Shown here: piece after piece, positions 17,323 through 25,106 of the stretch
How positions within the stretch are numbered: the first letter of the stretch is position 1
Layout: every line of letters starts with the position of its first letter
Source: Streptomyces sp. NBC_01717
GTDB lineage: Bacteria; Actinomycetota; Actinomycetes; Streptomycetales; Streptomycetaceae
DNA length: 64,000 nucleotides
Assembly: GCF_036248255.1 (NCBI RefSeq)
Contig: NZ_CP109178.1
Span: forward strand, 4,712,001-4,776,000
Direction of reading: 5' to 3'
Position numbers and translations under genes: made by a program
The notes under the pieces: generated by a model
What the model was told of the DNA's origin: nothing
The model's database searches: none
What the model saw: only the letters and a program-made list of their open reading frames with translations

Positions 17323-18723
17323 CTACAACGTGCGCAGCAGCAGCGCCGGTTGTTCCACGCAGTCGGCCACGTATCGCAGGAAGCCGCCCGCCGTGCCGCC
17401 GTCGCAGACCCGGTGGTCGAAGGTCAGCGAGAGCTGGACGACCTGGCGCACGGCCAGCTCGCCCCGGTGCACCCACGGCTTGGGCACGATCCGGCCGACA
17501 CCCAGCATCGCCGCCTCGGGGTGGTTGATGATCGGCGTCGACCCGTCGACCCCGAACACCCCGTAGTTGTTCAGCGTGAACGTGCCGCCGGTCAGCTCCG
17601 CCGGCGTCAGCTTGCCCGTCCGGGCCGCCTCGGTCAGCCGACCGATCTCGGCGCCGATCGACTCCGCGTTACGGGACTGCGCATCCCGTACGACAGGGAC
17701 GACCAGCCCTCGCTCCGTCTGGGCCGCGAAGCCGAGATGGACGGCGGGCAGCCGCACGATTTCCCGGGCCTCCAGGTCCACCGTGGAGTTGAGCTCGGGG
17801 AACCGGGCCAGGGCCGCCGTACAGATACGGGCCAGCAGGGCGAGCACCGACACCTTGGGCCCCGCGGTCGGACCACCGGCGCCGTTCATCGCGGCTCTGG
17901 CAGCCATCAGCTCGGTGGCATCCGCGTCGACCCAGCACGTGGCATCGGGAATCTCACGCCGACTGCGCGCCAGCTTGTCGGCGACCGCGCCCCGTACACC
18001 GCGCAACGGAATCCGCTCCCCGGCAACCGAGGCCGACACCGGCGCCGGCCCCGAGGCAAGGGGCGACACCGGGACCGGCACCGACGGCGCCACCGCCGTC
18101 CCGTTCGCCGCGGCCCTGATCGCGGATTCGACATCGGCCCGCAGAATCAGCCCGTCGCGTCCCGACCCCGTCAACTGCCGCAGATCGAGATCGTGCTGCC
18201 GCGCCAGCCTCCGTACCAACGGAGAGACAACCGCCACGGGCCCCGACGCCTCATCGGGAACCGGCGCAGGGACCGGAACCGGGGCCGGAGCAGGAGCCAT
18301 CACAGACACCGGGGCCGACTCCGCCACCTGCCCTGCGGCAGCCGAAATCGCCTCGGGCCGCACCCGCCGGCGTCTCGCCGCCGGCGCCCCCGTCCCGTAC
18401 CCCACCAGCACATTGCCGGACGACTCGGCCCCGTCGGCGCCCTTGCCGGAGAGATCCCCGGGAAGGTCGCCCTCCGCGGATCCCACAGCCACCGTCAACA
18501 ACGGTGAACCGACCGGAAGTTCCGTACCCTCCTCGCCGAAGCGTGCGGTCACCACGCCCCCGTAGGGACACGGCACCTCCACCATCGCCTTGGCCGTCTC
18601 GACCTCGACGACCGGCTGGTCGATGGCGACCACGTCGCCGACCTCCACCAGCCAGCGGACGATCTCCGCCTCGGTCAGTCCCTCGCCGAGATCGGGCAGC
18701 TTGAATTCGAGCACCTGTGGCAT
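17323..18723 (-). CDS. bkdC: branched-chain 2-oxoacid dehydrogenase E2 (dihydrolipoamide acyltransferase)
   Basis: A 466-residue acyltransferase, the core of the branched-chain 2-oxoacid dehydrogenase complex. An N-terminal lipoyl domain (residues 1-78) carries the lipoylated lysine K45 in VETAKAMVEV. Ala/Pro/Val-rich linkers flank an E3-binding domain (VRRLARQHDLDLRQLTGSG). The catalytic domain ends in LTFDHRVCDGGTAGGFLR with the active-site His-Asp. It makes isobutyryl-, isovaleryl- and 2-methylbutyryl-CoA, the primers of branched fatty acids and many polyketides. The start ATG (18723) shares its A with the bkdB stop (TGATG). It is the last gene of the bkdABC operon; an E3 gene is not in the window. 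The S. avermitilis equivalents are named bkdH or bkdC. Confidence 0.92.
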   Translation of the reverse strand: MPQVLEFKLPDLGEGLTEAEIVRWLVEVGDVVAIDQPVVEVETAKAMVEVPCPYGGVVTARFGEEGTELPVGSPLLTVAVGSAEGDLPGDLSGKGADGAESSGNVLVGYGTGAPAARRRRVRPEAISAAAGQVAESAPVSVMAPAPAPVPVPAPVPDEASGPVAVVSPLVRRLARQHDLDLRQLTGSGRDGLILRADVESAIRAAANGTAVAPSVPVPVSPLASGPAPVSASVAGERIPLRGVRGAVADKLARSRREIPDATCWVDADATELMAARAAMNGAGGPTAGPKVSVLALLARICTAALARFPELNSTVDLEAREIVRLPAVHLGFAAQTERGLVVPVVRDAQSRNAESIGAEIGRLTEAARTGKLTPAELTGGTFTLNNYGVFGVDGSTPIINHPEAAMLGVGRIVPKPWVHRGELAVRQVVQLSLTFDHRVCDGGTAGGFLRYVADCVEQPALLLRTL

Positions 18724-19751
18724 CAGCTCTCCGCCTCCCACTGCAGCCGCGCGACCGCGTCGAGCACCCGGTCCACGCCCGGCAGATGGTGCCGCTCCAG
18801 CATCGGCGGCGGATACGGGATGTCGAACCCGGCGACCCGCAGCACCGGCGCCTCCAGGTGGTGGAAGCATCGCTCGGTGATGCGAGCTGCGATCTCCCCA
18901 CCGGGGCCGCCGAACCCGGACGACTCATGAACGACGACCGCGCGACCGGTACGCCGCACCGAAGCGGCGACCGTCTCGTCGTCGAACGGCACCAGCGAAC
19001 GCAGATCGACCACTTCGAGATCCCAGCCCTCCTCGACGGCCGCCTCGGCGGCTTCCAGGCAGACCGGCAGGGACGGCCCGTACGTGATCAGCGTCGCGCT
19101 GCGCCCGGGACGGCGGACAACGGCCCGCCCGATCGGCTCGACCTCCACCGGCGCCTCCGGCGACCATGCCGACTTCGACCAGTACAGCCGCTTCGGCTCC
19201 AGGAAGACCACCGGATCGTCGGAGGCTATCGAGGCCCGCAGCAACCCGTACGCGTCGTCGACCGTGGCCGGCGTGACGACGTGCAGGCCCGGCGTCGCCA
19301 TGTAGTAGGCCTCCGAGGAGTCGCTGTGGTGCTCGACCCCGCCGATCCCGCCGCCGTACGGCACCCGCACCGTGATCGGCAGCGGCATGGCCCCCCCGGT
19401 CCGGTTCCGCATCTTGGCGACATGGCTGATGAGCTGCTCGAACGCCGGATAGGCGAATGCGTCGAACTGCATCTCCACCACAGGCCGCAGCCCGTACATC
19501 GCCATGCCGACCGCCGCACCGAGGATGCCCGCCTCGGCCAGCGGCGTGTCCGTACAGCGGTCCTCGCCGAACTCCTTCGCCAGCCCGTCGGTGATCCGGA
19601 AGACCCCGCCGAGCGTGCCGACGTCCTCACCGAGGACGTGCACCGTCGGGTCCTCGGCCATCGAGTCACGCAGCGCACGCCCGAGAGCCTGCGCCATGGT
19701 GGCCGGCTTGGCCCTGTCCGTCTGCTCGCCGGCCATCGCCGCCGTGGTCAT
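18723..19751 (-). CDS. bkdB: branched-chain 2-oxoacid dehydrogenase E1 beta subunit
   Basis: A 342-residue E1 beta protein. It has the typical transketolase-like pyrimidine-binding half (MAQALGRALRDSMAEDPTV, VLGEDVGTLGGVFRITDGL, DTPLAEAGILGAAVGMA, the EMQFDAFAYPAFEQLISHVAK stretch) and the C-terminal transketolase domain (LITYGPSLPVCLEAA, EVVDLRSLVPFDDETV). With E1 alpha it forms the thiamine-diphosphate heterotetramer that decarboxylates 2-oxoisovalerate and related acids and acylates the E2 lipoyl group. The start ATG overlaps the bkdA stop by four bases and the stop overlaps the bkdC start, so the three subunits are translationally coupled. Confidence 0.93.
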   Translation of the reverse strand: MTTAAMAGEQTDRAKPATMAQALGRALRDSMAEDPTVHVLGEDVGTLGGVFRITDGLAKEFGEDRCTDTPLAEAGILGAAVGMAMYGLRPVVEMQFDAFAYPAFEQLISHVAKMRNRTGGAMPLPITVRVPYGGGIGGVEHHSDSSEAYYMATPGLHVVTPATVDDAYGLLRASIASDDPVVFLEPKRLYWSKSAWSPEAPVEVEPIGRAVVRRPGRSATLITYGPSLPVCLEAAEAAVEEGWDLEVVDLRSLVPFDDETVAASVRRTGRAVVVHESSGFGGPGGEIAARITERCFHHLEAPVLRVAGFDIPYPPPMLERHHLPGVDRVLDAVARLQWEAES

Positions 19752-20911
19752 CGGCCGTCCCCCGCACCGCTCGTACCGTCCTGGCCTTGCTCGGCGTCCA
19801 GCTCCACCCGCAGCCGGGCCGCCTGCTCCCGCAGCTGCGCGGTCTGTTCCGCATAGACATGGGCGAAGAGGTCCATCGGGTCGAGCACCGCATCGGCGTT
19901 CATCCGCTCACGCAGCCCGGCCGCCATCCGCTCCGCAGCGGCGCGCGCCTCTTCGATCCCGTCCTCGCCGAGCAGCCCGCGGGCCGTCAGTTCCCGCTCC
20001 AGAAGCTGGATGGGGTCGTGCGCCCGCCACGCCTCCACCTCGCTCTCACCGCGGTAGCGCGTGGCGTCGTCGGCGTTCGTATGCGCGTCCATCCGGTACG
20101 TCACGGCCTCGACCAGGGTCGGGCCGCCACCCGCCCGGGCCCGCGCCACCGCTTCGCCGAGCACCTGGTGCACGGCGGCCGCGTCATTGCCGTCGACCAG
20201 CCGGCCCGGCATGCCGTACCCCACCGCCTTGTGCGCCAGCGACGGCGCCGCCGTCTGCTTGGCCAGGGGTACGGAGATCGCAAATCCGTTGTTCTGCACC
20301 AGGAAGACCACCGGGGCCCGCCAGACGGCCGCGAAGTTCAGTGCCTCGTGGAAGTCGCCCTCGCTGGTCCCGCCGTCGCCGACCATGGCGAGCGCCACCA
20401 CGTCGTCCCCCTTGAGTCGCGCCGCGTGGGCCAGGCCGACGGCGTGCGGCAGCTGGGTGGCGAGCGGGGTGCAGAGCGGGGCGATGCGGTGCTCGCGCGG
20501 GTCGTAACCGGTGTGCCGGTCACCACGCAGCAGGGTCAGTGCCTCGACCGGGTCGAGGCCGCGCGCCACCGCCGCGAGCGTGTCGCGGTAGCTGGGGAAG
20601 AGCCAGTCGCGCTCCTCAAGCACCAGCGCCGCAGCTATCTCGCAGGCCTCCTGTCCGGTGCTGGACGGGTATACGGCGAGCCGGCCCTGTTTGGTGAGGG
20701 CGGTGGCCTGGGCGTTGTACCGCCGACCGCGCACCAGCTCGGCGTAGAGCCGCAGCAGCAGCTCGGGGTCTGCGTCGGCCACGGCGTCCGTACCGAGCAC
20801 GCGGTACGGCTCGGGGTCCGGGAGCAGCGGCGCGGGGTCGGTGAGCGGCTTCCAGGCCGGGGGCGGCGTGGGCCGGTAGGCGGCCGCGCCGGGCAGCTCT
20901 TGGACCGTCAT
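19748..20911 (-). CDS. bkdA: branched-chain 2-oxoacid dehydrogenase E1 alpha subunit
   Basis: A 387-residue E1 alpha protein. The thiamine-diphosphate motif is VGDGGTSEGDFHEALNFAAV followed by VQNNGFAISVP; SSTGQEACEIAAALVL and DAHTNADDATRYR are further family marks. It is the first gene of bkdABC, which converts 2-oxo acids from Val, Leu and Ile to acyl-CoA primers. I chose the ATG at 20911, 9 bases after a strong AGGAGG. The longer frame to 21043 would translate the upstream GATATCGAG repeats and is rejected. The promoter region holds three direct repeats and is shared with the divergent Lrp-family regulator. Confidence 0.93.
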   Translation of the reverse strand: MTVQELPGAAAYRPTPPPAWKPLTDPAPLLPDPEPYRVLGTDAVADADPELLLRLYAELVRGRRYNAQATALTKQGRLAVYPSSTGQEACEIAAALVLEERDWLFPSYRDTLAAVARGLDPVEALTLLRGDRHTGYDPREHRIAPLCTPLATQLPHAVGLAHAARLKGDDVVALAMVGDGGTSEGDFHEALNFAAVWRAPVVFLVQNNGFAISVPLAKQTAAPSLAHKAVGYGMPGRLVDGNDAAAVHQVLGEAVARARAGGGPTLVEAVTYRMDAHTNADDATRYRGESEVEAWRAHDPIQLLERELTARGLLGEDGIEEARAAAERMAAGLRERMNADAVLDPMDLFAHVYAEQTAQLREQAARLRVELDAEQGQDGTSGAGDGR

Positions 20912-20935
20912 GACAAGCACCTCCTGGCATCGAGG

Positions 20936-20986
20936 GATATCGAGCAGCGTCTGGCGATATCGAGGGGTCGCCCGATATCGAGGGGT
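20936..20986. promoter_or_regulatory. three GATATCGAG direct repeats upstream of bkdA
   Basis: GATATCGAG occurs at 20936-20944, and the longer GATATCGAGGGGT at 20956-20968 and 20974-20986, spaced 20 and 18 bases. An extra ATCGAGGG half-unit lies at 20929. Each unit contains the palindrome GATATC. The arrangement fits a multimeric Lrp-type regulator binding one face of DNA, but the binder is not shown. Confidence 0.55.
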
Positions 20987-21045
20987 GGCTGAATACGTCG
21001 AAATGTCGAGCACTGTCCGAGGCGCGGATGTGGTGTGCCTCACCT

Positions 21046-21059
21046 ACCGATTGTTCGGT
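21046..21059. promoter_or_regulatory. TetR-type operator-like site before bkdR
   Basis: ACCGATTGTTCGGT differs by one base from the operator ACCGATCGTTCGGT found at paaR/paaN. It lies in the bkdA-bkdR divergent promoter region. Confidence 0.45.
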
Positions 21060-21093
21060 CGCGAGCGCATTTTGGCTACAGGCACCGTCAGCC

Positions 21094-21102
21094 TGTGGAC
21101 AA
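21094..21102 (-). promoter_or_regulatory. perfect DnaA box
   Basis: TGTGGACAA is the complement of TTGTCCACA, the preferred Streptomyces DnaA box. A one-mismatch box (TTCTCCACA, 21107-21115) faces it, giving a 7-bp dyad CTGTGGA/TCCACAG. Confidence 0.5.
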
Positions 21103-21160
21103 ACGGTTCTCCACAGCCTGGGATAGGGACAGGTCGTCCAAGGCAGGGAGGCACGGGGAC

Positions 21161-21682
21161 ATGGCAGCTGAACAAATGGCCGACGGGGCCGAGGACCCCG
21201 GCCAGGTTCCGCCCGCGCGCCCGCTCGACGCCATCGACCGCGACATCCTCCGGCTGCTCCAGACGGACGGCCGTGCCTCGATACGGTCGGTGGCCGACCG
21301 CGTCCATGTGTCGCGCGCCAACGCCTACGCCCGGATCAACCGGCTCATCGACGACGGAGTGATCCGCGGCTTCAGCGCGCGCGTGAACCATGAGCGGGCG
21401 GGGCAGGGAGCCTCCGCATACATCACGCTCAAGATCGTCCAGAACTCCTGGCGGACGGTGCGCGAGCAGCTCCAGGCACTGCCGGGCGCGACGCACATCG
21501 CGCTGGTCAGCGGCGACTTCGACGTACTGCTGCTGGTGCACACCCCGGACAACCGGTCGCTGCGCGAACTGGTCCTGACCAGGATCCAGGCCATCCCGGA
21601 GGTGCTCTCCACCCGCACCCTCCTGGTGTTCGAGGAGACCGACCTGGGCCCGGGGCCGGACCGCCCCACCGAACTCAGCTAG
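21161..21682 (+). CDS. bkdR: Lrp/AsnC-family regulator of the bkd operon
   Basis: A 173-residue Lrp/AsnC regulator. The N-terminal helix-turn-helix (about 20-70) reads LDAIDRDILRLLQTDGRASIRSVADRVHVSRANAYARINRLIDDGVIRGF. A RAM/AsnC ligand-binding domain follows (YITLKIV, IALVSGDFDVLLLVHTPD, LREFVL-type LRELVL, VLSTRTLLVFEE). Divergent orientation to bkdABC matches the BkdR arrangement known from Streptomyces, where the regulator responds to branched-chain amino acids or their oxo acids. I chose the ATG at 21161, preceded by GGGAGG; the frame is open to 21035 but lacks family similarity there. Direct repeats at 20936-20986 are the natural candidate targets. Confidence 0.87.
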   Translation: MAAEQMADGAEDPGQVPPARPLDAIDRDILRLLQTDGRASIRSVADRVHVSRANAYARINRLIDDGVIRGFSARVNHERAGQGASAYITLKIVQNSWRTVREQLQALPGATHIALVSGDFDVLLLVHTPDNRSLRELVLTRIQAIPEVLSTRTLLVFEETDLGPGPDRPTELS

Positions 21683-21720
21683 CGCGGATCACGCGCAGCC
21701 GCGCCCGTGCCGCCACCGGT

Positions 21721-21760
21721 CGGCGGCACGGCGGCACGGCGGCACGGCGGCACGGCGGCA
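21721..21760. repeat. five tandem copies of an 8-bp unit
   Basis: CGGCGGCA is repeated five times without interruption in the gap between bkdR and the convergent paaR-like gene. The next base after the array starts unrelated sequence. It may be a slippage-prone simple repeat; there is no sign of coding. Confidence 0.8.
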
Positions 21761-21848
21761 AGCATCACTGCAGCTCAGGAAGGCAGGCATTCGCAGGAGG
21801 GCAGCCGTTGAGCAGGGTGGTGGTCCTCCCCGTCCGGCCGTGTGCGGT

Positions 21849-22442
21849 TCAGCGGCTGGAACGCATCCCCTCGAATGCCAGCTGAACGACCGTGTCCGCC
21901 AGCTGCTCCCCCTCGCCGCCGCCGCCCGGCTGCGGCCGGTACCACTCCACCAGGGAGTTGACCATCCCGAAGAGCAGCCTCGTCGCCAGCCGTATGTCCA
22001 CGTCGGAGCGGAGATCACCGTCCGCGACCGCCGCCTTCAGCAGCTCGGCCACGCGCTGGTCGAATTCGCGCCTTCGCTCCATGGCCCAGCGCTCGGCCGT
22101 CGTATTGCCCCGCACGCGCAGCAGCAGCGTGACATAGGGCAGTTCGGCTATCAGCACCTCGACGGTACGGCGGGTGACGTATTCGACCCGCTCGATCGCG
22201 CGTCCCCGACTCGCCCCCGATTCGTCGAGAATCCCGAAGAGCCCGTCCAGCGCCCGGCTGACCGCACGTCGCAGGAGCTCTTCCTTGCCCGCGACGTGGT
22301 GGTAGATGGACGACTTGGAGATGCCCGCTGCCTTGGACAGGTGCTCCATCGACGTGCCGTCGTAACCGCGCTCGTTGAAGACACGGACGGCGACGGTGAG
22401 GAGAGTCTCCGGGGTGTACGTGTCCCGCTTGGCCGTGGTCAT
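21849..22442 (-). CDS. paaR: TetR-family regulator of phenylacetate genes (PaaR-like)
   Basis: A 197-residue TetR repressor. The DNA-binding domain (about 10-57) reads YTPETLLTVAVRVFNERGYDGTSMEHLSKAAGISKSSIYHHVAGKEELL. The C-terminal domain is helical and probably binds an acyl-CoA such as phenylacetyl-CoA. The gene is divergent from paaN, and the 14-bp operator in the shared promoter is repeated exactly before paaABCDE. This supports a PaaR role: repressing the catabolic genes until phenylacetyl-CoA appears. The ATG at 22442 gives the usual short N-terminus. The name is inferred from context. Confidence 0.8.
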   Translation of the reverse strand: MTTAKRDTYTPETLLTVAVRVFNERGYDGTSMEHLSKAAGISKSSIYHHVAGKEELLRRAVSRALDGLFGILDESGASRGRAIERVEYVTRRTVEVLIAELPYVTLLLRVRGNTTAERWAMERRREFDQRVAELLKAAVADGDLRSDVDIRLATRLLFGMVNSLVEWYRPQPGGGGEGEQLADTVVQLAFEGMRSSR

Positions 22443-22464
22443 GTCCGCGATCCTCCCCTACGAG

Positions 22465-22473
22465 TTGTCCACA
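22465..22473 (+). promoter_or_regulatory. perfect DnaA box
   Basis: TTGTCCACA, the preferred Streptomyces DnaA box, lies in the paaR-paaN divergent promoter region, 25 bases from the TetR operator. Confidence 0.5.
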
Positions 22474-22497
22474 GGTTCCGTGGGCCCCCTTGTCCCG

Positions 22498-22511
22498 ACC
22501 GATCGTTCGGT
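22498..22511. promoter_or_regulatory. TetR (PaaR) operator between paaR and paaN
   Basis: ACCGATCGTTCGGT is a near-perfect inverted repeat (ACCGA N4 TCGGT). Its exact reverse complement stands before paaA at 27197-27210, which strongly suggests one repressor controls both transcripts as well as its own gene. Confidence 0.75.
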
Positions 22512-22565
22512 TACTCTAACTCTGTCCGCCCGTCCCTGCCCAGCTCGATGAGGAGTTGGTCCGTC

Positions 22566-24266
22566 ATGGCCGCCGAGCTCTCCCCGCAACTGCTGTCCGA
22601 GAAGCACCGCCCCACGCTCGACCAGGCCCTCGACGCGGTCCGTACGCGCGCCTACTGGTCCCCGCATCCCGAGCATCCGAAGGCGTACGGCGACGGCGGC
22701 GCCCCCGGCAGCCTGAGCGCTGCCGAGGGCAAGGCCGCGTTCGACGCCGTGCTGCACACCCGGCTCGACCTCGGCCAGCCGGGCACCGACGGCTGGACGG
22801 GCGGGGAGATCTCTCCCTACGGTCCGGAGCTCGGCGTCGAATATCCGCATGCCGATCTGGACGTGCTGCTTCCGGCGATGCGTGCAGGGATGGCCGCCTG
22901 GCGCGAGGCAGGGCCCGAGACCAGGGCCCTGGTCTGTCTGGAGATCCTGTCGCGGATCAGCGCCCGCACCCATGAGTTCGGCCACGCCGTGATGCACACG
23001 AGCGGGCAGGCCTTCATGATGGCGTTCCAGGCGGGCGGCCCGCACGCCCAGGACCGTGGCCTGGAAGCGGTGACGTACGCGTACGAGGAGCAGACCCGCA
23101 CCCCGCGGACCGCGGACTGGTCCAAGCCCCAGGGCAAGCGCGACCCGCTCCAGCTGCACAAGTCGTTCATCGCGGCGGGCCGCGGCATCGCGCTGCTGAT
23201 CGGCTGCAACACCTTCCCCACGTGGAACGGCTATCCGGGCCTCTTCGCCTCCCTCGCCACCGGTAACCCCGTCCTGGTGAAGCCGCATCCGCGCGCCGTG
23301 CTTCCCCTCGCGCTCACGGTGCAGGTGGCCCGCGACGTGCTGAGTGAGGCGGGCTTCGACCCCAACCTGGTCTGTCTGGCCGCCGAGCGGCCGGGCGAGG
23401 GCATCGCCAAGACCCTGGCGGTCCGACCCGAGATCAGGATCATCGACTACACCGGATCCACCGCCTTCGGCGACTGGCTGGAGGCCAACGCCCGCCAGGC
23501 CCAGGTCTACACGGAGAAGGCCGGGGTCAACACGATCGTCGTCGACTCCACCGACGACTACCGGGGCATGCTGGCCAATCTGGCCTTCTCCCTCTCCCTG
23601 TACAGCGGCCAGATGTGCACCACCCCGCAGAACCTGCTGATCCCCCGCGACGGCATCACGACGGACGCCGGCGACAAGACGTACGACGAGGTGGTCGGTG
23701 ACATCGCCGCGTCGGTCACCGGCCTGCTCGGCGACGACGCCCGGGCCAACGCACTGCTCGGTGCGCTGGTCAACCCTGAGGTGAAGGCCCGGCTGGAGGC
23801 GGCGGCCGGACTGGGAGAAGTCGCCCTGGCATCGCGTGAGGTGGCCAACCCGGAGTTCCCGGACGCGGTGGTCCGCACCCCGCTCGTCGTCAAGCTCGAC
23901 GGCACCAAGCCGGACGACGAGGCGGCCTGTCTCGCGGAGTGCTTCGGACCGGTAGCTTTCGCGGTCGCGGTCGACTCGACGGCGGACGCGGTGGACCTGC
24001 TGCGCCGCACGATCCGCGACAAGGGCGCGATGACGGTCGGCGCGTACACGACCTCGCCGGACGTGGAGCGCGCGGTGGAGGACGTCTGCCTGGAGGAGTC
24101 GGCCCAGCTCTCGCTGAACCTGACGGGCGGGGTGTACGTCAACCAGACGGCGGCCTTCTCCGACTTCCACGGCTCGGGCGGCAACCCTGCGGCGAACGCC
24201 GCCCTGTGCGACGGGGCGTTCGTTTCGAACCGCTTCCGCATGGTGGAGGTCCGCCGCCAGGCCTAG
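22566..24266 (+). CDS. paaN: phenylacetate degradation protein PaaN (aldehyde dehydrogenase family)
   Basis: A 566-residue aldehyde-dehydrogenase superfamily protein with the N-terminal extension typical of PaaN. Marks are IGCNTFPTWNGYPGLFASLATGNPVLVKPHP (Rossmann and substrate region, residues about 220-250), DYTGSTAFGDWLEANA, and the catalytic cysteine in LYSGQMCTTPQNLLIP. It lacks the enoyl-hydratase domain of PaaZ. It probably oxidises the open-chain semialdehyde formed after oxepin-CoA ring opening, or a related aldehyde. I chose the ATG at 22566 after GAGGAG; the open frame back to 21840 crosses the divergent paaR gene. A strong hairpin follows the stop. Confidence 0.85.
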   Translation: MAAELSPQLLSEKHRPTLDQALDAVRTRAYWSPHPEHPKAYGDGGAPGSLSAAEGKAAFDAVLHTRLDLGQPGTDGWTGGEISPYGPELGVEYPHADLDVLLPAMRAGMAAWREAGPETRALVCLEILSRISARTHEFGHAVMHTSGQAFMMAFQAGGPHAQDRGLEAVTYAYEEQTRTPRTADWSKPQGKRDPLQLHKSFIAAGRGIALLIGCNTFPTWNGYPGLFASLATGNPVLVKPHPRAVLPLALTVQVARDVLSEAGFDPNLVCLAAERPGEGIAKTLAVRPEIRIIDYTGSTAFGDWLEANARQAQVYTEKAGVNTIVVDSTDDYRGMLANLAFSLSLYSGQMCTTPQNLLIPRDGITTDAGDKTYDEVVGDIAASVTGLLGDDARANALLGALVNPEVKARLEAAAGLGEVALASREVANPEFPDAVVRTPLVVKLDGTKPDDEAACLAECFGPVAFAVAVDSTADAVDLLRRTIRDKGAMTVGAYTTSPDVERAVEDVCLEESAQLSLNLTGGVYVNQTAAFSDFHGSGGNPAANAALCDGAFVSNRFRMVEVRRQA

Positions 24267-24311
24267 CAAGGGGCCGCGTTCAGTCTTTCCGGCGCTGGGG
24301 GCGCAGGAGCA

Positions 24312-24344
24312 GGAGCCAGGGGGCAGGCAGAACCCCCTGGCTCC
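24312..24344. terminator. bidirectional terminator between paaN and trmH-like gene
   Basis: GGAGCCAGGGGG (24312-24323) pairs perfectly with CCCCCTGGCTCC (24333-24344) around a 9-base loop, between convergent genes. Confidence 0.85.
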
Positions 24345-24359
24345 GGTGCCCCCGCCGCC

Positions 24360-25106
24360 TCAGACCCCGGGCTCCGGAATGTCGGCGTACCGCTGCACCC
24401 ACGCGTGCATGGCGATGGCCGCCGCAGCCCCCGCGTTGATCGACCGCGTCGAGCCGAACTGCGCGATCGAGCAGACCATCGCCGCGTGCTTGCGGGCCTC
24501 TTCCGTCAGCCCCGGCCCTTCCTGCCCGAAGAGCAGCACACATCGGCGCGGCAGCTCGGTCCGCTCCAGCGGCACCGCCCCCGGCAGATTGTCGATCCCG
24601 ATGATCGGCAGCCCCTCGGCCGCCGCCCAGGCGGTCAGATCCGCCGTGTCGGGATGGTGCCGCACATGCTGGTACCGGTCGGTGACCATCGCACCGCGCC
24701 GGTTCCAGCGCCGCCGGCCGACGATGTGGATCTCCTTGGCGAGGAAGGCGTTCGCGGTGCGCACCACCGACCCGATGTTGAAGTCGTGGCCCCAGTTCTC
24801 CACCGCCACATGGAAGTCGTGCCGACGCAGATCCAGATCGGCGACGATCGCCTCCCGCGTCCAGTAGCGGTACTCGTCGCCGACATTGCGCCGGTCGCCG
24901 TGGGCGAGCAGCTCCGGGTCGTACCGCTCGCCCACGGGCCAGGGCAGCGCATGCGGCCCGACACCGATCTCCGCCCCGAACCCGTCGTCGTACTGCATCG
25001 GCTCCACGGACGGCTCACCCACGGCAAGGGCTGCGTTCGACGGATCCGCGCTGCTGGGACTGCTGCTACTGCTGGTAGGGCCGGTGCTGCCGGTATCGCT
25101 GCTCAC
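24360..25106 (-). CDS. SPOUT-family (TrmH/SpoU) RNA 2'-O-methyltransferase
   Basis: A 248-residue SpoU-family RNA methyltransferase. All three motifs are visible: motif 1 FNIGSVVRTANAFLA with catalytic Arg, motif 2 VLLFGQEGPGL, and motif 3 QFGSTRSINAGAAAAIAMHAW. These form the trefoil knot that binds S-adenosylmethionine. The N-terminal 40 residues are a Ser/Thr-rich tail without family similarity. It modifies a ribose in tRNA or rRNA; the target cannot be told. I chose the GTG at 25106, whose GTGA overlaps the stop of the HTTM gene. The open frame to 25733 is antisense to that gene and rejected. Coupling to two membrane proteins is unexpected for a housekeeping RNA enzyme. Confidence 0.85.
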   Translation of the reverse strand: MSSDTGSTGPTSSSSSPSSADPSNAALAVGEPSVEPMQYDDGFGAEIGVGPHALPWPVGERYDPELLAHGDRRNVGDEYRYWTREAIVADLDLRRHDFHVAVENWGHDFNIGSVVRTANAFLAKEIHIVGRRRWNRRGAMVTDRYQHVRHHPDTADLTAWAAAEGLPIIGIDNLPGAVPLERTELPRRCVLLFGQEGPGLTEEARKHAAMVCSIAQFGSTRSINAGAAAAIAMHAWVQRYADIPEPGV

